Notes: a model not told the origin generated them from the sequence alone. A stretch of DNA of 64,000 nt from an uncultured Piscirickettsiaceae bacterium (GCA_913061075.1 CAJXSK010000001.1:302847-366846); one strand, 5' to 3'. Positions 1 through 11,375 are shown, numbered from the stretch's first letter. Numbers and translations: made by a program.

Positions 1-843
1 GGGCGTAGTTTACCGCAAGAAAATTACGTGCCTTTTATTCAAACGGATGTGGCTATAAACCCTGGAAATTCTGGTGGCCCTTTATTTAATTTAAAAGGTG
101 AAGTGGTCGGTATTAATTCACAAATATATAGCCGATCGGGTGGCTTTATGGGCTTGTCTTTTGCCATACCGATTGATGTTGCTATGAATGTCAGCAATCA
201 GCTTAAACAATCTGGCCGTGTTAATCGAGGTTGGCTTGGCGTACGGATTCAAGATGTGACACGTGAATTAGCCGAGTCATTTGATATGGACAAGCCTCAT
301 GGTGCTTTGATTTCTCAAATTATCCCTAATAGCCCAGCAGAAAAAGCAGGGCTATTAACAGGCGATATTATTATCGAATTTAATGGAAATGTTGTTAACA
401 GGTCTTCTTCATTACCGCCACTCGTTGGTTCTACCAATATTTCAGATAAAGCGCGTGTCAAAATTATCAGAAATAAAAAAACCAAAAAAATAAACGTTAA
501 ATTAGAAAGTTTGCCAGATGATAATGTTGCTGAACCCACAATACCAGCACCTGTGAAAAAGAAATCAGATAACTTGTTAGGCATGTCTGTTATTGATTTA
601 ACAGATAAAATGCGCAGTCAATTTGATATCAAACGTTTTGGTGTTCTAGTAAAGCAGACTGAAAAAGGGGCTGGTGAGAAGGCAGGGATTCGACGTGGCG
701 ATCTTATTATGCAATTTAACGGTGTGAACGTAAAAGATGTTAAACACCTAAGTAAATTAGTTAAAAAAGCTGCAAATTCTAAGTATGTGCCGGTTTTAAT
801 TCATAGGCAAGGTAATCCAATATTTCTCGCGTTGAAAAAATAA
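1..843 (+). CDS. mucD: MucD/DegP-family periplasmic serine protease (5' end missing)
   Basis: The reading frame is open from base 1, so the gene enters the window already in progress; the N-terminal signal peptide, His and Asp of the triad are outside. The catalytic motif GNSGGP is visible with the serine codon at 70-72, followed by two PDZ domains (roughly 200-510 and 570-835). HtrA/DegP/MucD proteases degrade misfolded envelope proteins, and in pseudomonads MucD restrains the AlgU envelope-stress response. Position directly before lepA-lepB matches the mucD locus of pseudomonads, which is why MucD is preferred over DegQ. The gene ends with a clear hairpin terminator 24 nt downstream. Confidence 0.9.
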   Translation, partial: GRSLPQENYVPFIQTDVAINPGNSGGPLFNLKGEVVGINSQIYSRSGGFMGLSFAIPIDVAMNVSNQLKQSGRVNRGWLGVRIQDVTRELAESFDMDKPHGALISQIIPNSPAEKAGLLTGDIIIEFNGNVVNRSSSLPPLVGSTNISDKARVKIIRNKKTKKINVKLESLPDDNVAEPTIPAPVKKKSDNLLGMSVIDLTDKMRSQFDIKRFGVLVKQTEKGAGEKAGIRRGDLIMQFNGVNVKDVKHLSKLVKKAANSKYVPVLIHRQGNPIFLALKK

Positions 844-867
844 AGGGTACAATAGCGGCATAAAAAT

Positions 868-891
868 AAACGCCTCATTTGAGGCGTTTTT
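868..891 (+). terminator. Rho-independent terminator after mucD
   Basis: Perfect stem AAACGCCTC / GAGGCGTTT with an ATTT loop and a T run on the plus strand. It separates the protease gene from lepA; its right arm (GAGGCG) also lies 10 nt before the lepA start and could double as a weak ribosome-binding site. Confidence 0.85.
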
Positions 892-896
892 AATTG

Positions 897-2711
897 ATGA
901 GAATTACTGTGCCAGATATTAATTTAACAAGAAATTTTTCAATTATTGCACATATTGATCATGGTAAATCTACACTTGCAGATCGTTTGATTCATATGTG
1001 TGGCGGTTTAAGTGATCGTGAAATGGAAGAACAAGTACTTGATTCCATGGATATTGAGCGTGAACGTGGCATTACCATTAAGGCGCAAAGTGTCACACTA
1101 AATTACACGGCTGAAGATGGGTTGATCTATAGGTTGAATTTTATTGACACACCGGGCCATGTCGATTTTTCTTACGAAGTATCACGTTCTTTAGCTGCTT
1201 GTGAAGGTGCGCTGTTAGTCGTGGATGCAGCGCAAGGTGTGGAAGCCCAGAGTGTTGCTAATTGTTATACCGCTATAGAGTTAGGGCTAGAAGTTTTACC
1301 TATTCTAAATAAGATTGATTTACCTTCAGCCGAACCGGATCGCGTTGCCGAAGAAATTGAAGAAATTATAGGAATTGAAGCCCTCGAAGCGCCACATATT
1401 AGTGCTAAAACAGGCGTTGGTGTAGATCTCGTTTTAGAACAAATAGTTAAACATGTTCCTGCGCCGGTTGGTAATCCTGATGCGCCATTACAGGCACTTA
1501 TTATTGACTCATGGTTTGATAATTACTTAGGTGTTGTTTCTTTGATTCGAGTGGTTAATGGCACGATTAAAAAGAAACAAAAAATTAAAATGATGTCTTC
1601 TAATGATATTCACTTAGTTGACCAAGTCGGTGTGTTTAATCCTAAACGAGAAGTTCTTGATGCTCTATACCCAGGTGATGTTGGGTTTATGGTGGCAGGC
1701 ATTAAAGATATATACGGGGCGCCAGTAGGGGACACCATAACGTTGTCTAATAATCCAGCTGATGCATCTTTAGCGGGATTTAAAAAAGTACAAGCACGTG
1801 TTTTTGCTGGATTGTTTCCATCCAGTTCCGTTGATTATGAGAATCTCCGTGAAGCACTGAATAAGTTAAAACTCAATGATGCGTCCTTAAATTATGAACC
1901 TGAAACATCAGATGCATTAGGGTTTGGCTTTCGGTGCGGTTTTTTGGGGATGCTGCATATGGAGATTATTCAAGAACGCTTAGAACGTGAATACGATTTA
2001 GATTTAATTACAACGGCACCGACTGTTATTTATCAGGTGCTAACCCATAAGGGGGACTTGGTGGAAGTAGATAATCCAGCCAAACTTCCTGATATTTCAA
2101 CCGTTAATGAAATACGCGAGCCAATTATTGAGGCACATATTCTCGTTCCTCAAGAATATTTGGGAAATGTGATTACTTTATGTACGGAAAAACGTGGCGT
2201 TCAAACAAAATTGCAATATATGGGTAAGCAAGTATCACTCAGTTATGAAATGCCAATGAGTGAAGTTGTTCTAGACTTTTTTGATCGATTGAAGTCAGTG
2301 AGCAGAGGCTATGCATCTTTTGAATATGAATTTAGGCGTTTTCAGCATGAGCCTTTGGTTAAATTAGATATATTAATTAATGGTGATCGAGTAGATGCCT
2401 TATCGTTGATTGTTCATCAAGATATCAGCCAAAATAGAGGCAGGGAGTTAGTTGAAAAAATGAAAGAACTGATTCCACGGCAAATGTTTGAAATAGCAAT
2501 TCAAGCGGCGATAGGCTCGAAAATTATTGCGCGCTCTACCGTTAAAGCACTTAGGAAAAATGTGACAGCTAAATGTTACGGTGGTGATATTTCAAGAAAA
2601 CGAAAATTACTTGAGAAACAAAAAGCAGGTAAAAAACGTATGAAGCAGGTGGGCAATGTTGAAATTCCACAAGATGCATTCTTGGCTGTTTTAAAACTAG
2701 GTAGTGATTAA
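897..2711 (+). CDS. lepA: Elongation factor 4 (LepA), ribosomal back-translocase GTPase
   Basis: About 604 residues, the normal LepA length. The G1 motif AHIDHGKST lies near residue 18-26, followed by G3 DTPGHVD and G4 NKID; the LepA-specific C-terminal domain with [19 protein letters not shown] is intact. LepA binds the ribosome and is thought to remodel stalled or misassembled complexes. A TTG at 894, an ATG at 897 and a GTG at 909 are all in frame; 897 is chosen because it is the only ATG and leaves a normal N-terminus before [12 protein letters not shown]. Sits immediately upstream of lepB, the classic lep operon. Confidence 0.96.
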   Translation: MRITVPDINLTRNFSIIAHIDHGKSTLADRLIHMCGGLSDREMEEQVLDSMDIERERGITIKAQSVTLNYTAEDGLIYRLNFIDTPGHVDFSYEVSRSLAACEGALLVVDAAQGVEAQSVANCYTAIELGLEVLPILNKIDLPSAEPDRVAEEIEEIIGIEALEAPHISAKTGVGVDLVLEQIVKHVPAPVGNPDAPLQALIIDSWFDNYLGVVSLIRVVNGTIKKKQKIKMMSSNDIHLVDQVGVFNPKREVLDALYPGDVGFMVAGIKDIYGAPVGDTITLSNNPADASLAGFKKVQARVFAGLFPSSSVDYENLREALNKLKLNDASLNYEPETSDALGFGFRCGFLGMLHMEIIQERLEREYDLDLITTAPTVIYQVLTHKGDLVEVDNPAKLPDISTVNEIREPIIEAHILVPQEYLGNVITLCTEKRGVQTKLQYMGKQVSLSYEMPMSEVVLDFFDRLKSVSRGYASFEYEFRRFQHEPLVKLDILINGDRVDALSLIVHQDISQNRGRELVEKMKELIPRQMFEIAIQAAIGSKIIARSTVKALRKNVTAKCYGGDISRKRKLLEKQKAGKKRMKQVGNVEIPQDAFLAVLKLGSD

Positions 2712-2722
2712 AGGAGTTTACA

Positions 2723-3490
2723 ATGCATTTTGATTTTTCAGCGGCGTTAACGCTAGCGACATTTGTAACCGGTATTATATCGGGCGTATATTTGTTGTTG
2801 CAGATAAAAAATAAAGACGTCTTAGATGAACGTAAAGAACCTTTATTAGTTGAGTATTCAAAGTCTTTTTTCCCTGTTTTGTTGTTTGTTCTAGTGCTAC
2901 GCTCGTTTATTGTTGAGCCGTTTAAAATCCCTTCTAGTTCTATGATGCCAAGTTTATTGATTGGTGATTTCATCTTGGTAAATAAATTTACTTACGGTGT
3001 TCGTTTGCCCGTCATTAATACCAAAGTGACTGAAGGCAGTTTGCCAAAAAGAGGCGATGTTATGGTGTTTCGCTATCCAAAAGATGAATCGTTAGATTAC
3101 ATAAAGAGGGTGATAGGCTTACCTGGCGACAAAGTTGCTTATTTTGATAAATACATCTATATCAATGGTGAGAAATTCAACCAAGACGATTTAGGGTTGT
3201 ACCAAGGTGTTGGGCAAGGGTCGAATATGACGAATGCTTTGCATAAACTGGAAAAAATGCCAAACCTTGAACATGAAATATTGGTAATGGATGAGCGCCC
3301 ATCTATTGAAGGTGAGACGGTTGTGCCTGAAGGGGAGTACTTCATGATGGGTGATAATAGAGATAACAGTAACGATAGCCGTTATTGGGGAACAGTGCCT
3401 GAAGCTAATATTGTTGGTAAGGCTTTTATGATATGGATGAATTGGGATGGTGGTATAAGTTGGTCAAGGTTAGGTACATCAATCAAGTAA
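2723..3490 (+). CDS. lepB: Signal peptidase I
   Basis: 255 residues. Two N-terminal membrane segments (about 8-27 and 49-64) are followed by the periplasmic catalytic domain. The Ser/Lys dyad is visible: Ser73 in PSSSMMPS and Lys128 in YIKRVIGLPGDK; the MGDNRDNSNDSRYWG box near the C-terminus is the conserved SPase I box E. It cleaves signal peptides of Sec/Tat substrates at the outer face of the inner membrane. A good Shine-Dalgarno (AAAGGAG) precedes the ATG, and the gap to lepA is 11 nt, so co-transcription is expected. Confidence 0.96.
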   Translation: MHFDFSAALTLATFVTGIISGVYLLLQIKNKDVLDERKEPLLVEYSKSFFPVLLFVLVLRSFIVEPFKIPSSSMMPSLLIGDFILVNKFTYGVRLPVINTKVTEGSLPKRGDVMVFRYPKDESLDYIKRVIGLPGDKVAYFDKYIYINGEKFNQDDLGLYQGVGQGSNMTNALHKLEKMPNLEHEILVMDERPSIEGETVVPEGEYFMMGDNRDNSNDSRYWGTVPEANIVGKAFMIWMNWDGGISWSRLGTSIK

Positions 3491-3539
3491 GCTATACTGT
3501 TATTGGTGTAACTGTATTTAATTAATAAATGGATAGAAT

Positions 3540-3908
3540 ATGAAACAGAACAAACAACAAGGGTTCACGTTTATCGGCTTGGTTATCGTTTTAGGTTTTG
3601 TGGGCATGGTGGTATTTAGTGTGCTTAAGGTTTTTCCTATCTATATGGAACACTTGTCGGTTAAGAAAGCATTAGAATCGTTAGAAACTGACCCGGCCAT
3701 TAGATCAATGTCTACCGCGGCGATAAAAGATAAACTAGAGAAAAAGTTTAATGTAAACCAAGTGACCAGCGTTGACCGTAAAACGATTAAAGTTCAACGA
3801 GGCACGGGAGATTTAAAAGTTGATGTTACCTATGAAGTGCGTGAAGACTACATGGGGAATGTGGATATCGTCTTATCGTTTAGTGATAACTTTATTGTTA
3901 ACTTATAA
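3540..3908 (+). CDS. DUF4845 family membrane protein with pilin-like N-terminus
   Basis: 122 residues. The N-terminus reads QQGFTFIGLVIVLGFVGMVV, resembling a type IV pilin class III signal (short basic leader, G-F, then a hydrophobic helix), though the usual E at +5 is replaced by I. The rest is a small alpha/beta domain without known motifs. The family is found between lepB and rnc in pseudomonads and relatives; its role is not known to me. Probably co-transcribed with lepB and rnc. Confidence 0.75.
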   Translation: MKQNKQQGFTFIGLVIVLGFVGMVVFSVLKVFPIYMEHLSVKKALESLETDPAIRSMSTAAIKDKLEKKFNVNQVTSVDRKTIKVQRGTGDLKVDVTYEVREDYMGNVDIVLSFSDNFIVNL

Positions 3909-3921
3909 GCATTAAAATACA

Positions 3922-4596
3922 TTGAGTTTTAATTCAGATCGTCTTCAACAAAAACTCGGTATTAAGTTTGGCCGTACAGATTTTTTGGAGCAGGCATTAA
4001 CACATCGTAGTGTTGGCCACAGTAATAATGAGCGCCTTGAGTTTTTAGGTGATTCAATATTAGGGTTTGTTATAGCTGAAAAAATATATCAACAATTCCC
4101 CAACGCTGACGAAGGCGTTTTAAGTAGGCTTCGGGCCAGTTTGGTTAATGGTGAAACGCTAGCTGAGTTAGCTACGGAGCACCAGGTTGGTGAAGAATTA
4201 GTGCTTGGGCAAGGGGAGCTAAAAAGTGGCGGGCGTCGTAGAAAGTCAATATTATCTGATGCATTTGAAGCGATTATTGGGGCGCTTTATTTAGACCAAG
4301 GCTTTGCTAACACTAAAACTTGGCTTTTATCTGTGTTTGAAAAAAAGCTAGATAACTTATCGGTTGAAACAGCAGATAAAGACCCTAAAACTAAACTTCA
4401 AGAACACCTACAATCGTGTGGACTAAGCGTACCAGCGTATACAGTTATTTCTACAACAGGTGCAGACCACGATCAAATTTTTCAAATAAAATGTGTTGTT
4501 TCTGGTATTAAAGAGCCTATATTTTCTAAGGCTAATTCCCGGAAAAAAGCAGAACAAAAGACGGCCTTAAAAGCCCTTAAAATACTCAATGTCTAA
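3922..4596 (+). CDS. rnc: Ribonuclease III
   Basis: 224 residues, close to E. coli Rnc (226). The signature NERLEFLGDS is at residues 36-45 and the second acidic cluster DAFEAIIGALYLD follows; the C-terminal double-stranded RNA-binding domain ends with SRKKAEQKTALKALK. It cuts double-stranded RNA, including rRNA precursors. The only plausible start is TTG at 3922 because no ATG or GTG lies in a suitable place. A weak start would fit the autoregulated low level of RNase III, but that is inference. Overlaps era by 8 nt. Confidence 0.95.
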   Translation: MSFNSDRLQQKLGIKFGRTDFLEQALTHRSVGHSNNERLEFLGDSILGFVIAEKIYQQFPNADEGVLSRLRASLVNGETLAELATEHQVGEELVLGQGELKSGGRRRKSILSDAFEAIIGALYLDQGFANTKTWLLSVFEKKLDNLSVETADKDPKTKLQEHLQSCGLSVPAYTVISTTGADHDQIFQIKCVVSGIKEPIFSKANSRKKAEQKTALKALKILNV

Positions 4597-5488
4597 TTCT
4601 TCATATAAAAGTGGCTATGTGGCCTTAATTGGTGCGCCGAATGCAGGCAAATCGACCTTACTTAATTACTTACTGGGGCAGAAGGTTAGTATCACCTCGC
4701 GCAAGCCACAAACGACTCGCCACCGAATATTAGGCATTAAATCGGAAGAAACATCACAGGTTGTTTATGTTGATACCCCCGGTATGCACTTAGGTGGTAA
4801 GAAAGCGTTAAATAAATACCTAAACAGAACAGCTGATGCCAGTATGCTGGGCGTTGATGTCATTGTTTGGTTGAAAGATGACATAAGATGGGATGACATT
4901 GACGATGCAATATTAAAAAAGCTTAAAGAGGCTGGTACGCCAGTTGTATTAGCATTAAATAAAGTTGATAAAGTATCTGATAAATCAAAGCTATTGCCTT
5001 TTATAGAAAGGATTAGTGAGCAATATGATTTTAAATCAATTATTCCTATCTCAGCTTTAACGGGCAAACAGTTAGTTGAGTTTGAGAAACTTATTTTGGA
5101 TTTATTACCAGAAGGAACGCCGTTATTTCCAGAAGAGCAAATAACGGATAAGTCTGAACGTTTTATGGCGTCCGAAATCATACGTGAAAAACTCACTCGT
5201 CGATTAGGGCAAGAGTTGCCTCACTCATTAAGTATTAGCGTTGAACAGTTTAAAGTTGAAGAAAAAATTGTTCGAATATATGCGACTGTTTGGGTGGAAC
5301 GTAAGGGTCAGAAAAACATAGTGATTGGCCCTAAAGGTGCCGGTTTAAAAGATACAGGCATGAAAGCACGTATTGACCTTGAAGAAATGTTAGATAGTAA
5401 GGTTTATTTAAGTCTATGGGTAAAGGTTAAAAAAGGCTGGTCAGAAAATGAAAGAGAGATAGCCAGTCTCGGTTACGTGGATTCGTAA
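4589..5488 (+). CDS. era: GTPase Era
   Basis: 299 residues with the G1 loop GAPNAGKST, G3 DTPGMH, G4 NKVD and a C-terminal KH domain containing the GPKGAGLKDTGMKAR loop. Era binds the 3' end of 16S rRNA and checks 30S assembly. The ATG lies inside the last codons of rnc (8-nt overlap), giving translational coupling as in the rnc-era operon of other Gammaproteobacteria. Confidence 0.96.
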   Translation: MSNSSYKSGYVALIGAPNAGKSTLLNYLLGQKVSITSRKPQTTRHRILGIKSEETSQVVYVDTPGMHLGGKKALNKYLNRTADASMLGVDVIVWLKDDIRWDDIDDAILKKLKEAGTPVVLALNKVDKVSDKSKLLPFIERISEQYDFKSIIPISALTGKQLVEFEKLILDLLPEGTPLFPEEQITDKSERFMASEIIREKLTRRLGQELPHSLSISVEQFKVEEKIVRIYATVWVERKGQKNIVIGPKGAGLKDTGMKARIDLEEMLDSKVYLSLWVKVKKGWSENEREIASLGYVDS

Positions 5489-5507
5489 TTCACAGATTAT
5501 TAGTTAA

Positions 5508-6203
5508 ATGAATCGTGTTGAGCATCAGCAGGCATTTATTCTAAAAAGCCAAAGCTACAAAGAAAACAGCGTTATTCACCAGATGTTTTCTATTGATTAT
5601 GGTGTTGTTTCAATTATCTCTAAAGGGTCCAAAGCAAAAATATCTAAAATTGGTTCGGTATTGCACCCGTTTAGGCAGCTGGCCGTGTCTTGGGTTGGGA
5701 AATCAGACCTTAAAACATTAACATCCTCGGAACAATTAGGTGAATTAAATACATTAAAAGGCAATGGGCTTTATTGTGGGTTTTACGTTAATGAGTTGAT
5801 TCTAAACCTGCTACATAAGTTTGACGGCCATCCGGTGTTATTTACAGCGTATCAACAAGTGATGTACCAATTGGCCAGCAATGAAAACCTTCAAAATCAT
5901 CTGAGAGAATTTGAAAAAATATTGCTGCAAGAGATAGGATACGGTTTGCAACTGGATCATGTGGCAAACAGTGACGCTCCAATCGACGCGGACTTAGATT
6001 ACACTTATGTTATTGGTAAAGGAGTTGTCGAATCATCTTTTTCATCTAACGAGCAGCGCATATCTGGTTCTACGTTACATAACTTAAGGGACAATTGCTT
6101 GGCGACCAAGCAGGAGCTGATTCAAGCAAAAAAACTAATGCGCCGTTTAATAGATTATCAATTGGATGGTAAAATCTTAAAAAGCCGAGAATTATTTTTA
6201 TAA
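5508..6203 (+). CDS. recO: DNA repair protein RecO
   Basis: 231 residues. N-terminal OB fold begins [22 protein letters not shown], followed by the helical RecO domain; no zinc-binding cysteine cluster is seen, as in other gammaproteobacterial RecO. It works with RecF/RecR to load RecA on SSB-coated gaps. Between era and pdxJ, the standard position. Confidence 0.93.
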   Translation: MNRVEHQQAFILKSQSYKENSVIHQMFSIDYGVVSIISKGSKAKISKIGSVLHPFRQLAVSWVGKSDLKTLTSSEQLGELNTLKGNGLYCGFYVNELILNLLHKFDGHPVLFTAYQQVMYQLASNENLQNHLREFEKILLQEIGYGLQLDHVANSDAPIDADLDYTYVIGKGVVESSFSSNEQRISGSTLHNLRDNCLATKQELIQAKKLMRRLIDYQLDGKILKSRELFL

Positions 6204-6207
6204 AACA

Positions 6208-6951
6208 ATGAATAAAAAACCCATATTGCTAGGCGTAAACATTGATCATGTGGCGACACTAAGAAATGCTCGTGGTACAGATTACCCATCACCATTGGAT
6301 GCAGCTTTTATTGCGGAAAGGGCAGGAGCTGATGGCATTACTGTTCATTTGCGTGAAGACCGTAGGCATATTGTAGATGCTGACGTATATGCCCTACGCA
6401 AATACATGCATACTAGAATGAACCTCGAGCTGGCTGTTACCGACGAAATGATTGATATTGCTTGTGATGTTAAACCTGTTTCATGTTGTTTGGTGCCTGA
6501 AAAAAGAGAAGAGTTAACTACTGAAGGTGGTTTGAATGTTGCTGATAATTTTAAGAATATTCAGTCAGCTTGTCAGCAATTGTCAAAAGAAGGTATTTTA
6601 GTATCACCATTTGTCGATCCTGATGAACAACAAATAACAGCGGTTAAAGAAGCAGGGGCCACCATGCTAGAGCTTCATACGGGATGTTATGCCGATGCTA
6701 AAAATGAAAAGGATCAACAGTTCGAATTAGAGCGCATTCAACACGCAGCGCGTTATGCTGACCAATTAGGCCTACAAGTTAATGCCGGCCATGGCTTGCA
6801 TTACCATAATGTTAAAAGTATCGCTAACATTCCTGATATTGTAGAATTGAATATAGGTCACTCTATTGTTGCGAGAGCCGTTATTGCTGGTTTAGATCTT
6901 GCGGTGCGTGATATGAAACAGTTAATGCATTCAGCACGTACTGCTAGTTAG
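6208..6951 (+). CDS. pdxJ: Pyridoxine 5'-phosphate synthase
   Basis: 247 residues. N-terminal [15 protein letters not shown] and the HLREDRRHI phosphate-binding region are conserved, as is [12 protein letters not shown]. Condenses 3-amino-2-oxopropyl phosphate with 1-deoxyxylulose 5-phosphate to form pyridoxine 5'-phosphate. Starts 4 nt after recO and is expected to be in the same operon. Confidence 0.96.
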   Translation: MNKKPILLGVNIDHVATLRNARGTDYPSPLDAAFIAERAGADGITVHLREDRRHIVDADVYALRKYMHTRMNLELAVTDEMIDIACDVKPVSCCLVPEKREELTTEGGLNVADNFKNIQSACQQLSKEGILVSPFVDPDEQQITAVKEAGATMLELHTGCYADAKNEKDQQFELERIQHAARYADQLGLQVNAGHGLHYHNVKSIANIPDIVELNIGHSIVARAVIAGLDLAVRDMKQLMHSARTAS

Positions 6952-6959
6952 AGTTTGTC

Positions 6960-7784
6960 GTGAAAATTGCGTTAGGCATAGAATACGATGGCAGTCGTTA
7001 TCACGGTTGGCAACGCCAAAAAAGCACAGAGCTAACTGTTCAAGAAAAAGTAGAAGATGGATTGGCTAAGCTCGCTAATCATGAGGTGCGCATTGTTTGT
7101 GCAGGGCGTACCGATGCAGGTGTTCATGCCTTCGAACAAGTTGCTCATTTTGAAACAGAAAAAGTTCGTTCAGCACATGAGTGGGTATTTGGTTGTAATG
7201 CCAGTTTACCTGATGATATAAGGGTTATTTGGCATAAAAATGTAGAAGATGATTTTCACGCACGTTTCTCAGCCGTGGCTCGTTATTATCGATACGAAAT
7301 CCTTAATCGCCCTATAAAATCGGCACTACATCGAAATCATGTGACGACTATTCATTTACCATTAGATGAGCAGCTGATGCAAACTGCTGCGAATACCTTG
7401 GTTGGTACGCATGACTTTACGTCTTTTCGAGCTCAAAACTGCCAGGCTAAAAGCCCCGTTAAACAGCTACATTGGATAAATATTAAACGGTATAATGACA
7501 AAGTAATTATAGACGTGATAGCCAATGCGTTTTTGCACCATATGGTTCGCAATATAGTGGGCTCTTTACTGCCTATTGGATTGGGTAAAAAGGAGCCGAA
7601 TTGGTTGACTGAGGTGCTTCACGCTAAAGACCGTAAAGCTGCTGGTGCAACAGCACGGCCCACGGGCTTGTATTTTAAAGGGGTGTATTACCCTAAGTAC
7701 TTTGGGCTGCCTATTCACCGTGCATTTGAACCATTTGGCGAACGAATTGACCCCACACTTTCAACTATTAATAAACTAATTTAG
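6960..7784 (+). CDS. truA: tRNA pseudouridine(38-40) synthase
   Basis: 274 residues with the catalytic aspartate in GRTDAGVHA and the N-terminal EYDGSRYHGWQRQ. Converts U38-U40 of tRNAs to pseudouridine. The start is GTG at 6960; translation reads directly into the conserved KIALGIEYDG segment. Next gene trpF begins one base after the truA stop, so the two are tightly coupled, an arrangement typical of the truA-trpF cluster of pseudomonads and relatives. Confidence 0.95.
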   Translation: MKIALGIEYDGSRYHGWQRQKSTELTVQEKVEDGLAKLANHEVRIVCAGRTDAGVHAFEQVAHFETEKVRSAHEWVFGCNASLPDDIRVIWHKNVEDDFHARFSAVARYYRYEILNRPIKSALHRNHVTTIHLPLDEQLMQTAANTLVGTHDFTSFRAQNCQAKSPVKQLHWINIKRYNDKVIIDVIANAFLHHMVRNIVGSLLPIGLGKKEPNWLTEVLHAKDRKAAGATARPTGLYFKGVYYPKYFGLPIHRAFEPFGERIDPTLSTINKLI

Positions 7785-8408
7785 ATGAGAACACGCGTTA
7801 AAATTTGTGGTATTACTTGTTATGACGATGCAAAAGCAGCCATTAGTGAAGGCGCTGATGCACTTGGTTTTGTTTTCTATGAACCCAGCCCTCGTTATAT
7901 ATCAGTTGAAGAAACAGAATTAATATTTAATAAAATTCCTCCATTTATCAATACAGTAGGGCTTTTTGTTAATGCTAAATATGAGTTTGTTTTAAACGCA
8001 TCTAACGCCCTTAATATTAATTTATTACAGTTCCATGGTGATGAAGATGAGGCATATTGTTCTTCGTTTGGTAAACCGTATATAAAAGCAATTAGAATTC
8101 AAGAAACCACCAACTTGCTAGACGTGAGTCGTCAATTTCACAGCGCTTCTGGGTTGCTGATAGACGCATTTGATAAAGATAAGTTTGGCGGAACAGGCGA
8201 AACGTTTGATTGGGACTTATTGCAAACAACGTGTGAGCTTCCGATTATTCTTGCTGGAGGTTTATCGCCAGATAATATCTCTGATGCTATTAAACAAACA
8301 CGCCCCTATGCAGTTGATGTTAGTAGTGGTGTAGAAAAAAGTAAAGGTGTGAAAAGCCACCCATTAATTAAACAATTTATGAAAGAGGTTAAATGTGCCG
8401 ATGAATGA
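7785..8408 (+). CDS. trpF: Phosphoribosylanthranilate isomerase
   Basis: 207 residues, a single TIM barrel. The catalytic cysteine is in KICGIT at the N-terminus and the phosphate-binding VDVSSGVE is near the end. Third step of tryptophan synthesis after anthranilate. Free-standing TrpF, not fused to TrpC, and placed with trpB and trpA but away from trpEGDC, as in pseudomonads. Confidence 0.95.
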   Translation: MRTRVKICGITCYDDAKAAISEGADALGFVFYEPSPRYISVEETELIFNKIPPFINTVGLFVNAKYEFVLNASNALNINLLQFHGDEDEAYCSSFGKPYIKAIRIQETTNLLDVSRQFHSASGLLIDAFDKDKFGGTGETFDWDLLQTTCELPIILAGGLSPDNISDAIKQTRPYAVDVSSGVEKSKGVKSHPLIKQFMKEVKCADE

Positions 8409-9627
8409 TTCGGAGAAACAAGCAGCGATAGAGGATTACAATTTACCTGATGATACAGGGCACTTTGGTCCTTATGGCGGTGTTTTTGTTGCAGAATCTT
8501 TAATGGAATCCATTGAAGAACTTAATAATGCCTACAAAAAATACATGCAAGACCCTTTGTTTCTAAAGGAATTAGACGCTGATTTACAAAATTATGTTGG
8601 GCGCCCTTCGCCGGTTTATCATGCCGAACGATTAAGTGTGGAAAATGGCGGCGCACAAATTTATTTGAAGCGTGAAGACTTAAACCATACGGGTGCGCAT
8701 AAGATAAACAATACGATAGGCCAGGCATTATTGGCCAAACGTATGGGTAAAACACGAATCATAGCTGAAACGGGTGCAGGCCAACACGGTGTGGCTACGG
8801 CCACTGTAGCGGCTCGCCTTGGTTTGGAATGTGTTGTGTATATGGGGGCAGAGGACATTCAACGCCAAGCACCCAATGTTTATAGAATGAAATTATTGGG
8901 TGCAGAAGTGGTATCCGTTACATCGGGTTCGCAAACATTAAAAGATGCGTTGAATGAAGCGATGCGTGATTGGGTGACTAATATAGATACGACATACTAC
9001 ATTATTGGAACTGTGGCTGGCCCACACCCATATCCAGCGATGGTTAGAGACTTTCAAACCATTATTGGTCGTGAAGGCCGTCAGCAGATGCTTGATAAAA
9101 CAGGGCACCTTCCTGATGCTCTAGTTGCTTGCGTTGGCGGTGGTTCAAATGCTATTGGTTTGTTTTACCCCTTTATTGGCGACAAAAGTGTCGATATTTA
9201 TGGTGTTGAGGCGGCTGGTTTAGGGATAGAGACGGGGCAACACTCTGCACCGTTGGCAGCCGGACGACCTGGTGTTTTACATGGCAATAGAACGTACATT
9301 ATGGCGGATGATAATGGCTCAATTATTGAAACACATTCGATATCAGCCGGGCTAGATTACCCTGGCGTAGGCCCGGAGCATTCATGGTTAAAAGACATTG
9401 GCCGTGCTAACTACGTGGGTATAAAAGATGATGAAGCCCTTGACGCATTTCATACGCTTACAATGGTTGAGGGGATTATTCCTGCACTAGAATCAAGCCA
9501 TGCAGTAGCTTACGCGCTTAAATTGGCTAAAACGATGGATAAAGATCAAACTATTTTGGTTAATTTATCGGGTCGTGGTGATAAGGACATTTTCACTATA
9601 GCCAAACTTGAAGGTATTGAGCTATGA
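8401..9627 (+). CDS. trpB: Tryptophan synthase beta chain
   Basis: About 408 residues. PLP lysine is in [15 protein letters not shown], the phosphate-binding loop is GGGSNAIG, and [10 protein letters not shown] marks the N-terminus. Joins indole and serine to make tryptophan in the alpha2beta2 complex with TrpA. Two starts are possible, GTG 8395 and ATG 8401; ATG is preferred and sits 11 nt after an AGAGG Shine-Dalgarno. Overlaps the end of trpF by 8 nt and trpA by 4 nt. Confidence 0.96.
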   Translation: MNDSEKQAAIEDYNLPDDTGHFGPYGGVFVAESLMESIEELNNAYKKYMQDPLFLKELDADLQNYVGRPSPVYHAERLSVENGGAQIYLKREDLNHTGAHKINNTIGQALLAKRMGKTRIIAETGAGQHGVATATVAARLGLECVVYMGAEDIQRQAPNVYRMKLLGAEVVSVTSGSQTLKDALNEAMRDWVTNIDTTYYIIGTVAGPHPYPAMVRDFQTIIGREGRQQMLDKTGHLPDALVACVGGGSNAIGLFYPFIGDKSVDIYGVEAAGLGIETGQHSAPLAAGRPGVLHGNRTYIMADDNGSIIETHSISAGLDYPGVGPEHSWLKDIGRANYVGIKDDEALDAFHTLTMVEGIIPALESSHAVAYALKLAKTMDKDQTILVNLSGRGDKDIFTIAKLEGIEL

Positions 9628-10436
9628 GTCGTTTAGAAATCTGTTTTAATGAATTAAAAGCTAAAGGGCAAAAAGCACTTGTGCCTTTTGTAACGGCTGG
9701 TGATCCGAGTGGGTCGTTTACGCTGTCGTGCATGCATGCGATGGTGAAAGCGGGTGCAAATGTTATTGAGCTCGGTGTGCCATTTTCTGACCCGATGGCC
9801 GATGGCCAAGTTATCCAGCGAGCCAGTGAACGTGCCTTAGATGCGGGTATGACGTTGGTAGGTGTTTTGAATATTGTTAAATCATTTCGTAAAACAGATC
9901 AAAAAACGCCTATTGTGTTAATGGGGTATCTAAATCCAATTGAATTCATGGGATATGAAGCTTTCGCGTCAGAAGCCGAAATAGCCGGCGTTGATGGCGT
10001 CTTAACGGTAGACATTCCCCCAGAAGAAAGTAAAGAGCTAACTCAAGCCTATAAAGCGCATGGCATTGCACCCATTTTTCTATTGTCTCCAACGAGTACT
10101 GTAGAGCGCATCAAAAAGGTAGCGAACGTTGCAGAAGGGTATATTTATTACGTGTCGTTAAAAGGGGTGACAGGCTCGGCAAACCTCGAGTTGTCAGAGA
10201 TTAATGAGAAGGTTTCAATAATTAAACAGCATACTAATATTCCGGTAGCGATTGGATTTGGTGTGAAAACGGCTGACATTGCTTCAGATATTGCTAAAAT
10301 AGGCGATGCAGTGGTGGTGGGTAGTGCGCTGATTAATTGTATTACTGACCATGACGGCACGTCTAAAGCAGAACAAGCAGTGTTTGATTTACTAAATAGC
10401 ATGCGCTTAGCAATGGATGCGAATGCAACCAAATAA
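9624..10436 (+). CDS. trpA: Tryptophan synthase alpha chain
   Basis: 270 residues, TIM barrel. Catalytic Glu is in [15 protein letters not shown] and Asp in [13 protein letters not shown]; the phosphate loop is GFGVK. Splits indole-3-glycerol phosphate to indole, which is channelled to TrpB. ATGA overlap with trpB gives coupled translation. Confidence 0.96.
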   Translation: MSRLEICFNELKAKGQKALVPFVTAGDPSGSFTLSCMHAMVKAGANVIELGVPFSDPMADGQVIQRASERALDAGMTLVGVLNIVKSFRKTDQKTPIVLMGYLNPIEFMGYEAFASEAEIAGVDGVLTVDIPPEESKELTQAYKAHGIAPIFLLSPTSTVERIKKVANVAEGYIYYVSLKGVTGSANLELSEINEKVSIIKQHTNIPVAIGFGVKTADIASDIAKIGDAVVVGSALINCITDHDGTSKAEQAVFDLLNSMRLAMDANATK

Positions 10437-10451
10437 TCAGAAGGTGACAAA

Positions 10452-11375
10452 ATGAGTTGGTTTGAAAATTTAATTCCAGACAGAATCCGAATCGATGGAT
10501 TAACGAAGGGGTCAGTTCCAGAAGGCTTATGGTGTAAGTGTGATAGTTGCCAAAGCGTTTTATATAAAACAGACCTTGAAAAAAACTTCAGTGTTTGTCC
10601 TAAGTGTGAGCATCACCAACGCTTAACGGGGCGTGCTCGCTTAAATATGTTCCTAGATGAAGGTGATAGGGTCGAAATTGGTGTCAACCTCAAATCAAAA
10701 GACCCATTAAAGTTTAAAGACAGCAAAAAATATAAAGACAGGCATGCGGCGGCTGTTAAAGCAACCGGTGAAAACGATGCATTGATTGTTATGAAGGGAA
10801 AATTGATGGAAGCTGACATTGTTGCAGCGGCTTTTGATTTTTCATTTATGGGCGGGTCAATGGGGTCTGTTGTTGGCGAACGTTTTGTACGTGCCGTTAA
10901 TGAATCATTAGAGGCTAATGTGCCCTTAATTTGCTTTTCAGCCAGTGGCGGCGCTCGCATGCAAGAGTCACTATTTTCGCTCTTTCAAATGGCTAAAACC
11001 AGTGCAGCACTTGCAAAACTTGCTGAGAAAAAGATTCCATTTATCTCTGTGTTAACAGACCCGACAATGGGCGGTGTATCTGCTAGTTTAGCGATGCTCG
11101 GCGATATTCATATCGCTGAACCGAATGCATTGGTGGGTTTTGCAGGCCAACGTGTTATAGAACAAACAGTGAGCGAAAAACTACCAGAAGGGTTTCAACG
11201 AAGTGAGTTTTTACTTGAACACGGTGCTATAGACATGATTGTTGACCGTCGGGAATTGAGAGAAAAAATCGCATCGATATTATCAATGTTAACGCACAGC
11301 GAAATGAAACCGATTGCTGAAGAGTCAGTATCTGAAGATATTCCTGTGGCAGATGTAATTGAGGACGGCCAATAG
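10452..11375 (+). CDS. accD: Acetyl-CoA carboxylase carboxyltransferase beta subunit
   Basis: 307 residues. An N-terminal four-cysteine zinc finger (WCKCDSCQ ... CPKCEHH) precedes the carboxyltransferase domain with [11 protein letters not shown] and [10 protein letters not shown]. With AccA, AccB and AccC it makes malonyl-CoA for fatty-acid synthesis. RBS AGAAGGTGA precedes the ATG. Position between trpA and folC is conserved in many Gammaproteobacteria. Confidence 0.96.
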   Translation: MSWFENLIPDRIRIDGLTKGSVPEGLWCKCDSCQSVLYKTDLEKNFSVCPKCEHHQRLTGRARLNMFLDEGDRVEIGVNLKSKDPLKFKDSKKYKDRHAAAVKATGENDALIVMKGKLMEADIVAAAFDFSFMGGSMGSVVGERFVRAVNESLEANVPLICFSASGGARMQESLFSLFQMAKTSAALAKLAEKKIPFISVLTDPTMGGVSASLAMLGDIHIAEPNALVGFAGQRVIEQTVSEKLPEGFQRSEFLLEHGAIDMIVDRRELREKIASILSMLTHSEMKPIAEESVSEDIPVADVIEDGQ

